Of a stretch of DNA of 64,000 nt, positions 55,323 through 62,836 are shown piece by piece. The stretch is taken from assembly GCF_003355455.1 (NCBI RefSeq), contig NZ_CP031357.1, positions 846,501 through 910,500 on the forward strand. Direction: 5' to 3'. This DNA is from Erythrobacter aureus. GTDB taxonomy: Bacteria; Pseudomonadota; Alphaproteobacteria; Sphingomonadales; Sphingomonadaceae. A model generated the notes under the pieces. The model was given only the letters and a program-made list of their open reading frames with translations, searched no databases and was not told the origin of the DNA. A program made the position numbers and the translations under genes. Position 1 is the first letter of the stretch, and every line of letters starts with the position of its first letter.

Positions 55323-56629
55323 ACCGCCTCCAATGCCTGTTCGAAGTCGGCAATGAGATCGTCCGGGTCTTCGATACCGATGCTGATCCGCACCAAATTG
55401 TCCGAAATGCCGAGTTCCGCGCGGCGTCCTTCGGGCACCGACAGATGGGTCATCGATGCCGGGTGGCTGGCGAGCGTTTCGGTCCCGCCGAGACTGACCG
55501 CCAGTTTGGCGATCTTGAGGCTGTCGAGGAACCGGAAGCACTCCGCCTCGCCGCCCCTCAAGAGCAGCGAGAAGGTGCTGCCCGCTCCCTTGCAATGGCG
55601 GTCGTAGATGTCCTGCTGCCGCGCGTCCTTTATCATGCCGAGATAGCCCAGGCCTTCGACCTTCGGATGTTGCGACAGGAATTGGCAGACTTTGGCCGCG
55701 TTCTCGCCTGCGCGGTTCATGCGCAGTTCCACCGTCTCGAGGCTGCGCAGGAGCATCCAGGCGGTGTTCGGATCGCAGATGCCGCCCATCGTGTTGCGCA
55801 GCATGCGCACGGGGTCCATCCACTTCTTGGCTCCCGCGATGCTGCCGGCAACGAGATCCGAATGGCCGCCGACATATTTGGTCAGCGAATAGCATACGAT
55901 ATCGGCACCCTGGTCGAGCGGGCGCTGCCAGAGGGGGCCGAGAAAGGTGTTGTCGATGGCGATCGGGCAATCCCAGTCCAGCGCTTCGTCGCGCGCGGCC
56001 TTGACCGCTTCGACATCGACCAGCGCATTGGTTGGATTGCCCGGGCTTTCCAGGTAGATCATGCAGACCTTGCCACCGTTCTGGCTGGCCAGATCCTTGG
56101 CCCTGGCGAGAACGGCGTCGATTTCCTCGCGCGTGGCACCGGCGGGAAAGTCGACATACTCGACGCCCCAGCGCGACATCCACTTGGCGACGAACCCTTC
56201 GCTCGCGGCGTAAAGCGGGCCGGAATGTACGATGACATCGCCCTTCGACGCATAGGCCAGCATCAGCACGCAGATCGCGGTCATGCCGCTGGAGAAGCTC
56301 AGCGCATCCTCGGCGCCATCCCACACCGCCAGGCGATCTTCGAGGATTTCCTGGTTCGGCGCATTGAAGCGCGAGTAAACGAGGCCGTCGGCGCCGCCCG
56401 GCCGCTTGCCGGTAATGCCTTCGAAATGACGCTTGCCATCGGCAGCACTGGGAAAGGCGAAGGTGGAGGTGAGGAAGATCGGCGGCTTGAGGCTGCCTTC
56501 GGACAGAACCGGGTCGTACCCATAACCCATCATCAGTGTGCTGGGTTTCAGTTCGCGCCCGTCGATCTTGGTCACCTCGGGCTTGGGGGCCATGCGCGGC
56601 GAGGTCGGGTCGATATCGTGGTCGCTCAT
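55319..56629 (-). CDS. Cystathionine gamma-synthase family PLP enzyme
   Basis: A 436-residue Cys/Met metabolism PLP-dependent enzyme. The PLP lysine is in CYSLTKYVGGHSD; upstream FSSGMTAICVLML and YLESPGNPTNALVD are also family-typical. The group includes cystathionine gamma-synthase, gamma-lyase and O-acylhomoserine sulfhydrylases, and these cannot be told apart by eye here. An N-terminal extension of about 35 residues precedes the fold. It is preceded by a structured leader with a stem covering its ribosome binding site, and followed by an overlapping ATP-grasp gene. Confidence 0.92.
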   Translation of the reverse strand: MSDHDIDPTSPRMAPKPEVTKIDGRELKPSTLMMGYGYDPVLSEGSLKPPIFLTSTFAFPSAADGKRHFEGITGKRPGGADGLVYSRFNAPNQEILEDRLAVWDGAEDALSFSSGMTAICVLMLAYASKGDVIVHSGPLYAASEGFVAKWMSRWGVEYVDFPAGATREEIDAVLARAKDLASQNGGKVCMIYLESPGNPTNALVDVEAVKAARDEALDWDCPIAIDNTFLGPLWQRPLDQGADIVCYSLTKYVGGHSDLVAGSIAGAKKWMDPVRMLRNTMGGICDPNTAWMLLRSLETVELRMNRAGENAAKVCQFLSQHPKVEGLGYLGMIKDARQQDIYDRHCKGAGSTFSLLLRGGEAECFRFLDSLKIAKLAVSLGGTETLASHPASMTHLSVPEGRRAELGISDNLVRISIGIEDPDDLIADFEQALEAV

Positions 56630-56760
56630 CGGGCGAGCATCCTTCCTGAATCACGCCCCCAGGAAGGCGGGAGCCGGTTGGGCTGGTCGGGGCACCCGTT
56701 CCTAACCTCCGCAGGAACGCCTCTCCACCGACAGCGCTTTCGGCTGCGGTCCATATGTCG
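56630..56760 (-). promoter_or_regulatory. Structured leader of the PLP enzyme gene
   Basis: On the minus strand the leader contains two clear hairpins. Hairpin 1 pairs 56713-56719 with 56697-56703 (seven base pairs, nine-base loop). Hairpin 2 pairs 56660-56667 (CCTTCCTG read on the minus strand) with 56641-56648 (CAGGAAGG), eight perfect pairs. The 3-prime arm of hairpin 2 plus the next base is AGGAAGGA, the only good Shine-Dalgarno for ATG 56629. A candidate translational switch; it matches no riboswitch that I can recall. Confidence 0.55.
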
Positions 56761-56891
56761 GAGCGAGGTTGGTTTCAACTGCGACGAAGCCGGAGGCATG
56801 GACCACAGTTAAGGACCAGGATGCGTGGGCCGAAACAAGCCGCGGTATCGCGTCGATCCGACACGGGCCGGGCGGGGAGCAAAAGCCCCTG

Positions 56892-58301
56892 TCAGACCAG
56901 CGCGTTCATCCCCCACACCACGCCCACAATCATGAAGATCCCGACAATGTCCAGCAGCAAACCGGCCTTCACCATTCGTCCGATCCGGATGTGCCCTGTC
57001 GACCAGGCGATGGCGTTCGGCCCGGTCCCGGCGGGCAACATGAAGCCCCAACTGGCGGCAAGCGCGGCGGGCATGGCAAGCAAGATCGGATCGACCCCCA
57101 AGGCCACCACCAAAGCAGCCACGACCGGGATAATTCCGCTGGCGGTCGCCACATTGCTGGCGAACTCGGTAATCAGCACGACCATCGCCACGACCGCAAT
57201 TGCGACCAGCACCAGCGGCCACGCCTCGAGCGGCAGCAGCGCATTGCCCAACCATTCGGCCAGCCCGCTCGCGCTCATGCCCGCCGCCAGCGCCAGCCCG
57301 CCGCCGAACATCATAATGACGCCCCAGGGTGCGCGGTCGGCCTCGTCCCAGATCAGCAGGGGCCGTCCGGTCCCGTCGGGCAACAGGAAGAGCGCAAGGC
57401 TGGCGATAATGGCGATGGTCCCGTCGGTCCACGAGCCTTCGGGCAGATAGGGCGCGACGATCAGCCGCGTCATCCAGGCTAGGAAGGTCAGGCCGACGAT
57501 CACCATCAGGCGGCGTTCCGCCGACCCCATCGGTGCTTCGTTCACGACAGCCGCCCGCGCCGCCGCAACGTCGAAAGGGTGCTCTGCCACACGCTGTACG
57601 CGCGCTACCAGAAAGGCGGCCAGCGGCACGCCAAGCACCACGATGGGGAGGCCGTAAAGCGTCCATTCGGCAAAGCTGATTTGCGTCCCGATCATCGTGT
57701 CGAGCAGGCCCACTGCAATCGCGTTGGTGGGCGAACCGACCAGCGTGCCGAGCCCGCCCACGCTCGCGGCAAAAGCGATGCCCATCGGCAGCGCGCCGGC
57801 AAGGCCTTCGCGCTCGTCCGCGGCGACCCCGCCCCCTGCCAGCACGGCAAGCGCCATGGGCATCATGATCAGCGCGGTGGACGTGTTCGAAATCAGCATG
57901 GAAAGGATCGCAGCGGCGATCATGAAGGCCAGCAGCAATCCGGCCTGTCCGCCACGCCCGCCGATCGCATTGAGGATGGCCAGGGCAAGCCGTCGGTGCA
58001 GCCCGGTGCGTTCGATGGCCAGAGCGATGAAGGCGCCGCCCAACAGCAGGAACAGGATGGGCGAGTAATAGGCGCTGGCCGTATCGCGTGCGTTCATCAC
58101 CCCGGCAAACGGCAGAACGACGAAAGGCATCAGAGCTGTCGCGGTGAGCGGCAGGGCCTCGGTCATCCACCAAGCGGCCATCAGTACAACCAGGCCGGCG
58201 ACGATGAACGCTTCACGGTTCATTCCGGCAGGAGCTGGCAGGAAAATGCTTCCCAGCAGCGCAAGCGCACCCACCAGGAATCCAATGCGTTTGGCTGTCA
58301 C
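56892..58301 (-). CDS. SLC13/DASS family anion transporter
   Basis: A 469-residue membrane protein with about eleven hydrophobic segments and a GTG start. The DASS/NaDC hallmarks are present twice as helix-hairpin tips: ISNTSTALIMMP (SNT motif) and GSPTNAIAVGLL in the first half, with FASNVATASGIIPVVAALVV and LPAGTGPNAIAWSTGHI in the second. These bind carboxylate and sodium. Likely substrates are C4-dicarboxylates, citrate or sulfate. The gene precedes the PLP enzyme gene on the same strand by 262 bases, with its structured leader between. Confidence 0.93.
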   Translation of the reverse strand: MTAKRIGFLVGALALLGSIFLPAPAGMNREAFIVAGLVVLMAAWWMTEALPLTATALMPFVVLPFAGVMNARDTASAYYSPILFLLLGGAFIALAIERTGLHRRLALAILNAIGGRGGQAGLLLAFMIAAAILSMLISNTSTALIMMPMALAVLAGGGVAADEREGLAGALPMGIAFAASVGGLGTLVGSPTNAIAVGLLDTMIGTQISFAEWTLYGLPIVVLGVPLAAFLVARVQRVAEHPFDVAAARAAVVNEAPMGSAERRLMVIVGLTFLAWMTRLIVAPYLPEGSWTDGTIAIIASLALFLLPDGTGRPLLIWDEADRAPWGVIMMFGGGLALAAGMSASGLAEWLGNALLPLEAWPLVLVAIAVVAMVVLITEFASNVATASGIIPVVAALVVALGVDPILLAMPAALAASWGFMLPAGTGPNAIAWSTGHIRIGRMVKAGLLLDIVGIFMIVGVVWGMNALV

Positions 58302-58427
58302 GTCGCTGCGATCCCCCTCATATCTGGTGCTAACAGTCTCCGTTCACAAGGACAATCTTGGCGCTTGTCGGAATTCTGAACCCCGCTAAGGTAGGTGTAT
58401 TGCTTGAATCATACGGGAGAGGAAGCT

Positions 58428-60359
58428 GTGATCCGATCGTTTTCCATGCTCGCGGCCGTCTCGCTCGCCGCGCTGACCGCGCCCGCCATCGCCCAGGCGC
58501 ATGAGGGGCACGCAACGACCGAAGAGGCGCAGGTAAAGACCTACACCGCGCAGCAGTTCTTCGAATCGACCAGCTACGGCGTCGGTTCGCCCAGCGGGTT
58601 CAACTTCTCGCCCGACGGGAAATATGTGCTGGTAAATTCCGATGCGACCGGTGTCTTCAACGCCTACAGGATCTCGGTGGCGGGCGGCGAGCCTGTTCCG
58701 CTGACGACATCGAGCACCAATGCGACCTTCGGTGCAAGCTTCTTCCCCGATGATTCGCGGGTGCTGTTCACCGCCGACGAAGGTGGGGACGAGCTCAACC
58801 ACCTTTTCGTCATGCACAAGGATGGCACGATTACCGATCTGACGCCGGGCGAGAAGGTGAAGGCAGGGTTTGCTGGATGGCACGCCGACGGCAAGACCTT
58901 CTACGTAATCACCAACGAGCGCGATTCTGCCGCCTTCGACCTCTATGCTTATGATGCCGCAACCTATGAGCGGAGCCGTGTCTTCACGAATGAAGGTGGC
59001 TTCTCGATTAGCGATGTGTCGCCGGATGGACGCTGGGTCGCCCTGTCGAAAGCGCTATCGAGCGCGAACAGCGATCTCTATGTCGCCGACCTTTCGGCGG
59101 CCGGGGCCGAGCCGAAGCTGATGACTCCGCACGAAGGCAATGTGAGCTACGGCGCCTATACCTTCACCCGGGACAGCGCGGCGCTAATCTACGCGACCAA
59201 CGAACATGGCGAATTCAGCCAGGCCTGGCGTTATGACCTGGCGAGCGGAGAAAAATCGTCAGTGGTCGAGGCGGATTGGGATGTGGCCTTCCTGCAATAT
59301 TCACCCACCGGTCGCTATCGCGTCAGCGCGATCAACGAAGACGCGCTGACTGCCGTTACCATCCTCGACCAGACAAGCGGAGAAACGGTCACACTCGATG
59401 GCTTGCCCGAGGGCAGCCTTGGTTCGATCCGCTTCGACCCGGCCGAAACGCGGATCGCCTTCACGCTGACGTCGGATACGTCCCCGACGGACATCTATGT
59501 CGCCGACCTGGCGAGCGGCGCGGCGACCCGGCTGACAAAGGCGCTCAACCCCGCGATCGACGAAGATGACCTCGTCACTGCCACCGTGGCCCGTTTCCCA
59601 AGTTACGACGGGCTGGAAATCCCCGGCATACTTTACCGGCCCAGAGGCGCTAGTGCGGCCAGTCCGGCCCCGGCCGTTGTTCTGGTCCATGGCGGCCCGG
59701 GCGGCCAGAGCACGCGCGGCTACAGCGCGATGATCCAGCATCTGGTGAACAATGGCTATGCTGTCTACGCAATCAACAACCGTGGCTCTTCGGGCTACGG
59801 CAAGACCTTCTTCCATATGGACGACAAGAGGCACGGCGATGTCGATCTAAAGGACGTGATAGCCTCCAAGGGCTTCCTACAGGGGCTCGACTGGGTCGCG
59901 GACGATCGCATTGCGGTCATGGGCGGCAGCTACGGCGGCTATATGACGGCTGCTGCGCTCGCCTTCCATCCGGAGGTGTTCGATGCGGGCATCAACATCT
60001 TTGGCGTTACCAACTGGGTGCGAACGCTGAAATCTATACCGCCGTGGTGGGGTAGCTTCCGCGATGCGCTCTATGACGAGATGGGCGATCCGGCGAATGA
60101 CGAGGAACGGCACCGTGCGATCTCGCCGCTGTTCCACGCGGGCAAAATCACCAAACCAATGCTGGTGGTCCAGGGGGCCAACGATCCACGCGTGCTACAG
60201 GTCGAAAGCGACGAACTGGTCGCGGCGGTCAGGGCCAGCGGCGTGCCGGTCGAATATGTGTTGTTTCCCGACGAAGGCCACGGTTTCCGCCGCCGCGAGA
60301 ACCGCATTACCGCCTCGGAGGCCTATCTGAAGTTTCTCGACGAACACATCGGGCGCTGA
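58428..60359 (+). CDS. Secreted S9 family peptidase (dipeptidyl peptidase-like)
   Basis: A 643-residue peptidase. A GTG start at 58428, with GGGAGAGGA upstream, opens a signal peptide (cleavage near PAIAQA). After a histidine-containing HEGHATTEE segment comes a beta-propeller (YSPTGRYRVSAINED and SPDGRWVALSKA repeats) and then the hydrolase domain. The catalytic triad is S in MGGSYGGYM, D in GANDPRVLQ and H in EGHGFRRRE. It is the second S9 enzyme in the window and is only distantly similar to the first. It converges on infC across a terminator. Confidence 0.95.
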   Translation: MIRSFSMLAAVSLAALTAPAIAQAHEGHATTEEAQVKTYTAQQFFESTSYGVGSPSGFNFSPDGKYVLVNSDATGVFNAYRISVAGGEPVPLTTSSTNATFGASFFPDDSRVLFTADEGGDELNHLFVMHKDGTITDLTPGEKVKAGFAGWHADGKTFYVITNERDSAAFDLYAYDAATYERSRVFTNEGGFSISDVSPDGRWVALSKALSSANSDLYVADLSAAGAEPKLMTPHEGNVSYGAYTFTRDSAALIYATNEHGEFSQAWRYDLASGEKSSVVEADWDVAFLQYSPTGRYRVSAINEDALTAVTILDQTSGETVTLDGLPEGSLGSIRFDPAETRIAFTLTSDTSPTDIYVADLASGAATRLTKALNPAIDEDDLVTATVARFPSYDGLEIPGILYRPRGASAASPAPAVVLVHGGPGGQSTRGYSAMIQHLVNNGYAVYAINNRGSSGYGKTFFHMDDKRHGDVDLKDVIASKGFLQGLDWVADDRIAVMGGSYGGYMTAAALAFHPEVFDAGINIFGVTNWVRTLKSIPPWWGSFRDALYDEMGDPANDEERHRAISPLFHAGKITKPMLVVQGANDPRVLQVESDELVAAVRASGVPVEYVLFPDEGHGFRRRENRITASEAYLKFLDEHIGR

Positions 60360-60377
60360 TCGCAGCAGCACAAAACG

Positions 60378-60408
60378 AAAAGGGCGGGCCATACGGACCC
60401 GCCCTTTT
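60378..60408. terminator. Bidirectional terminator between the S9 peptidase and infC
   Basis: AGGGCGGG (60381-60388) pairs with CCCGCCCT (60398-60405), extended by AAA/TTT. T-runs occur on both sides as read from each strand. It lies 18 bases past the peptidase stop and 23 bases past the infC stop. Confidence 0.85.
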
Positions 60409-60431
60409 CGTAGTCTCCAAACGGCTGTTCC

Positions 60432-60974
60432 CTACTTGGGCGCCAGCACCATGATCATCTGGCGGCCTTCGAGACGTGGGAAGGCCTCGACCTTGGCGAT
60501 TTCCTCCACGTCGTCGCGGACGCGGTTGAGCAGGTCCATGCCAAGCTGCTGGTGGGCCATTTCACGGCCACGGAAGCGCAGCGTGCACTTCACCTTGTCG
60601 CCATTCTCGATGAACTTCACGACATTGCGCATCTTCACGTCGTAGTCGTGCGTGTCGATGTTCGGGCGCATCTTGACCTCTTTGATTTCCTGGGTCTTCT
60701 GCGTCTTGCGCGCGAGGTTCGCCTTCTTCTGCGCCTCGTAGCGATATTTGCCGACATCGAGGAACTTGCACACCGGCGGGTCCGCATTGGGGGACACTTC
60801 GACCAGGTTGAGGCCAAGCTCGTTGGCCTGCTCGGTCGCTTCGCGGGTGAACATAACGCCGAGGTTCTCGCCTTCGTGATCGATCACGCGGACCTTCGGC
60901 ACATTGATCATGTTATCGTAGCGCGGGCCGCTTTTGACGGGCATCTGCATGCTACGGCGGGGTGGACGGGCTAT
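60432..60974 (-). CDS. infC: Translation initiation factor IF-3 with an ATA start codon
   Basis: A 180-residue IF-3 (residue numbers from the ATA). The N-terminal domain includes VIDHEGENLGVMFTREA, and the linker VGKYRYEAQKKANLARK leads to the C-terminal domain with IKEVKMRPNIDTHDYDVK. The chosen start is ATA at 60974, 8 bases after AAGGAG; the next ATG (60950) is about 30 bases from it, and an upstream in-frame ATG (61070) would bury the Shine-Dalgarno in coding sequence. A non-AUG start lets IF-3 limit its own synthesis in E. coli (AUU). rpmI and rplT do not follow. Confidence 0.92.
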   Translation of the reverse strand: MARPPRRSMQMPVKSGPRYDNMINVPKVRVIDHEGENLGVMFTREATEQANELGLNLVEVSPNADPPVCKFLDVGKYRYEAQKKANLARKTQKTQEIKEVKMRPNIDTHDYDVKMRNVVKFIENGDKVKCTLRFRGREMAHQQLGMDLLNRVRDDVEEIAKVEAFPRLEGRQMIMVLAPK

Positions 60975-60988
60975 GGGGTAATCTCCTT
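60972..60988 (-). promoter_or_regulatory. infC Shine-Dalgarno and non-AUG initiation site
   Basis: Minus strand: AAGGAG (60983-60988), an eight-base spacer, then ATA (60972-60974) in frame with IF-3. Spacing is ideal for initiation at ATA. This would be an IF-3 autoregulation site of the kind known for infC. Confidence 0.7.
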
Positions 60989-61169
60989 GATTCTGCCTGT
61001 TTCGAGGGGGGTATGTAGGGAGAAACGCCGGAATTCGGAAGGGGGAAGGGGAGGTTTTTGTCTCATGCATCCATCTCCTTGGGTCCGATCACCGCACTTC
61101 GTCCGCAAGGGGCGCAGTCTAGGCTGGCGTAGACCCGAGGAGAAACCGATGCAGGCCGGTTCGAAAAAG

Positions 61170-61871
61170 CTACGCTGCTTGCCACAAATTGAACCGGGCC
61201 AGCTTACCCTTTGCAGGAACCACCGCGTCGATTCGGTCTGCCGGTTGGAGGGCTTTCAGGATTGCTGGATCGGCTGCGTTCATCCCGCCCGTGTAAGCGC
61301 CGAAGGCGGGTAGGATCATCCGGCCAGTGGGCTTGCCGTCCGGCCCGTCATTGGCGCTTACTACCGCGCAGGGGCGGCGGATCATACGCTGGCGAACCTT
61401 CAGTTGCAGGCGCGGATGGTAGTGGCCGGAAAGTTCGGGCCGGGTTTCGCCCTTCTGCGCGCGGTGCCGCAGGATGGTGCCGCCGATCTCGAGTTCCTCG
61501 GCCAGAGTGCCGCCGTGGCGAGCTTCCATTTCCGGATCGTGATTGCCGGTGATCCAGACCCAGTCGACCGCTTTGGTGAGGGCATCGAGCATGCCCGAGG
61601 CGTGCGGTTCCAGGCGGGTCGAACCGTCCGAATCGTGGAAATTGTCGCCCAGCGTGATGACGCGGCGCGCGCCGGTTTCACGGATGGCCAGTGCCACACG
61701 CTCCAGCGTTTCCCGGCTATCATAGGGCGGGATCATCTGACCATGACGGGCGAAGAAGCTGCCCTTCTCCAGATGCAGGTCCGCCACCAGCAGCGTGCCC
61801 TCGCGCGGCCAGTAAAGCGCGCGGCCCTCTGTCAGGAGCCATTCCTCGCCTGCGAACGAAAGGGGAACCAT
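61170..61871 (-). CDS. pdeM: Ligase-associated DNA damage response endonuclease PdeM
   Basis: A 233-residue calcineurin-like phosphoesterase. All metal-binding motifs are present: VADLHLEKGSFF, TLGDNFHDSDG, WITGNHDPEME and SGHYHPRLQ. PdeM is normally encoded with lig, the ligase-associated helicase and the exonuclease, in a bacterial repair group. None of those partners is visible here, so it stands alone in this window. Its start is 45 bases from the divergent hemF start. Confidence 0.93.
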   Translation of the reverse strand: MVPLSFAGEEWLLTEGRALYWPREGTLLVADLHLEKGSFFARHGQMIPPYDSRETLERVALAIRETGARRVITLGDNFHDSDGSTRLEPHASGMLDALTKAVDWVWITGNHDPEMEARHGGTLAEELEIGGTILRHRAQKGETRPELSGHYHPRLQLKVRQRMIRRPCAVVSANDGPDGKPTGRMILPAFGAYTGGMNAADPAILKALQPADRIDAVVPAKGKLARFNLWQAA

Positions 61872-61916
61872 GCGTGGCTATTGCCGCCTGCGCGCCGCAA
61901 TGGCAAGGGCTTCGAC

Positions 61917-62787
61917 ATGACCGACTGGACCCAGCAGACCGACACCGCCCGAACCTGGTTCGAAACCCTGCGCGATCGTATCTGCGCGGAATTCGAGAGC
62001 ATCGAGCGCGAGGCAGGATCGGATGCGCGTTTTCAGTACGATAGCTGGAACCGGCAAGAGGAAGGCAATGCCGATCCGGGTGGTGGAACACGGGGTCTCA
62101 TGAAGGGGCAGGTGTTCGAAAAGGTCGGCGTCAACGTTTCCACCGTGCGCGGCAATTTCGCGCCTGAGTTCGCCGCAACCATCAACGGTGCGAGCGCGGA
62201 AAACCCGGGTTTCACCGCGACCGGTATCAGTCTGGTGGCGCATATGGCCAATCCGCATGTGCCCGCCGTACACATGAACACGCGTTTCCTGACGACGGGC
62301 AAGGCCTGGTTCGGGGGCGGGGCGGATCTCAACCCGCCGATCCCCTATGCCGAGGATACAGAGGATTTCCACGCCCGCTTCCGCGCCGCCTGCGCCGCGC
62401 ATAATCCGACCTATTACGAGCGTTTCAAGAAGTGGGCGGACGATTACTTCTACATCCCCATCGGGGCGTCCATCGCGGCGTGGGCGGGATATTCTACGAC
62501 CATCTCGAATGCGAGGCCCTTCTGCTGATGGTGGGGCCGCCTTCGAACGCAATCTTGCCTTTACCAAGGATGTTGGCGAGGCGTTTCTCGATATCTTCCC
62601 GAAGCTGGTCCGCCGCAGGATGGAGAGCGCGTTCACGAGCGAAGACAAGCAGACCCAGCTCGAATGGCGCGGGCGCTATGCGGAATTCAATCTCGTCTAC
62701 GATCGCGGCACGCTGTTCGGCCTCAAGACGGGCGGCAATATCGACGCTATTCTGATGAGCCTGCCGCCAGAGGCGGTATGGAACTGA
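61917..62787 (+). pseudogene. hemF: Oxygen-dependent coproporphyrinogen III oxidase with two one-base frameshifts
   Basis: The N-terminal two thirds is normal HemF: GGGTRGLMKGQVFEKVGVN, VHMNTRFL and GGGADLNPPIPY, then YYERFKKWADDYFYIP. One base is missing in CCCC at 62456-62459, which would restore HRGVHRGVGGIFYDHLE. A second is missing around 62515-62519 (GG/CCC), which restores PSADGGAAFERNLAF and continues to the C-terminus AILMSLPPEAVWN. The repaired protein would be about 290 residues, the usual size. Both changes are deletions in short G/C runs, as in the DUF3667 gene. Confidence 0.85.
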
Positions 62788-62836
62788 CGGCACGGGCGCC
62801 GTGGAACTGAACCGCAGGATCCCGGTATAGTCTCGG

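Noticed and set aside
55323..56654. Upstream extension of the ATP-grasp frame to about 757 codons
   Set aside because: The extra part lies wholly inside the PLP enzyme gene in another frame. The ATG at 55322 overlapping the upstream stop begins the first conserved sequence.
60975..61070. An upstream ATG start for infC that adds 32 residues
   Set aside because: The extension would encode the Shine-Dalgarno itself and has no similarity to IF-3 N-termini; ATA at 60974 is better placed.
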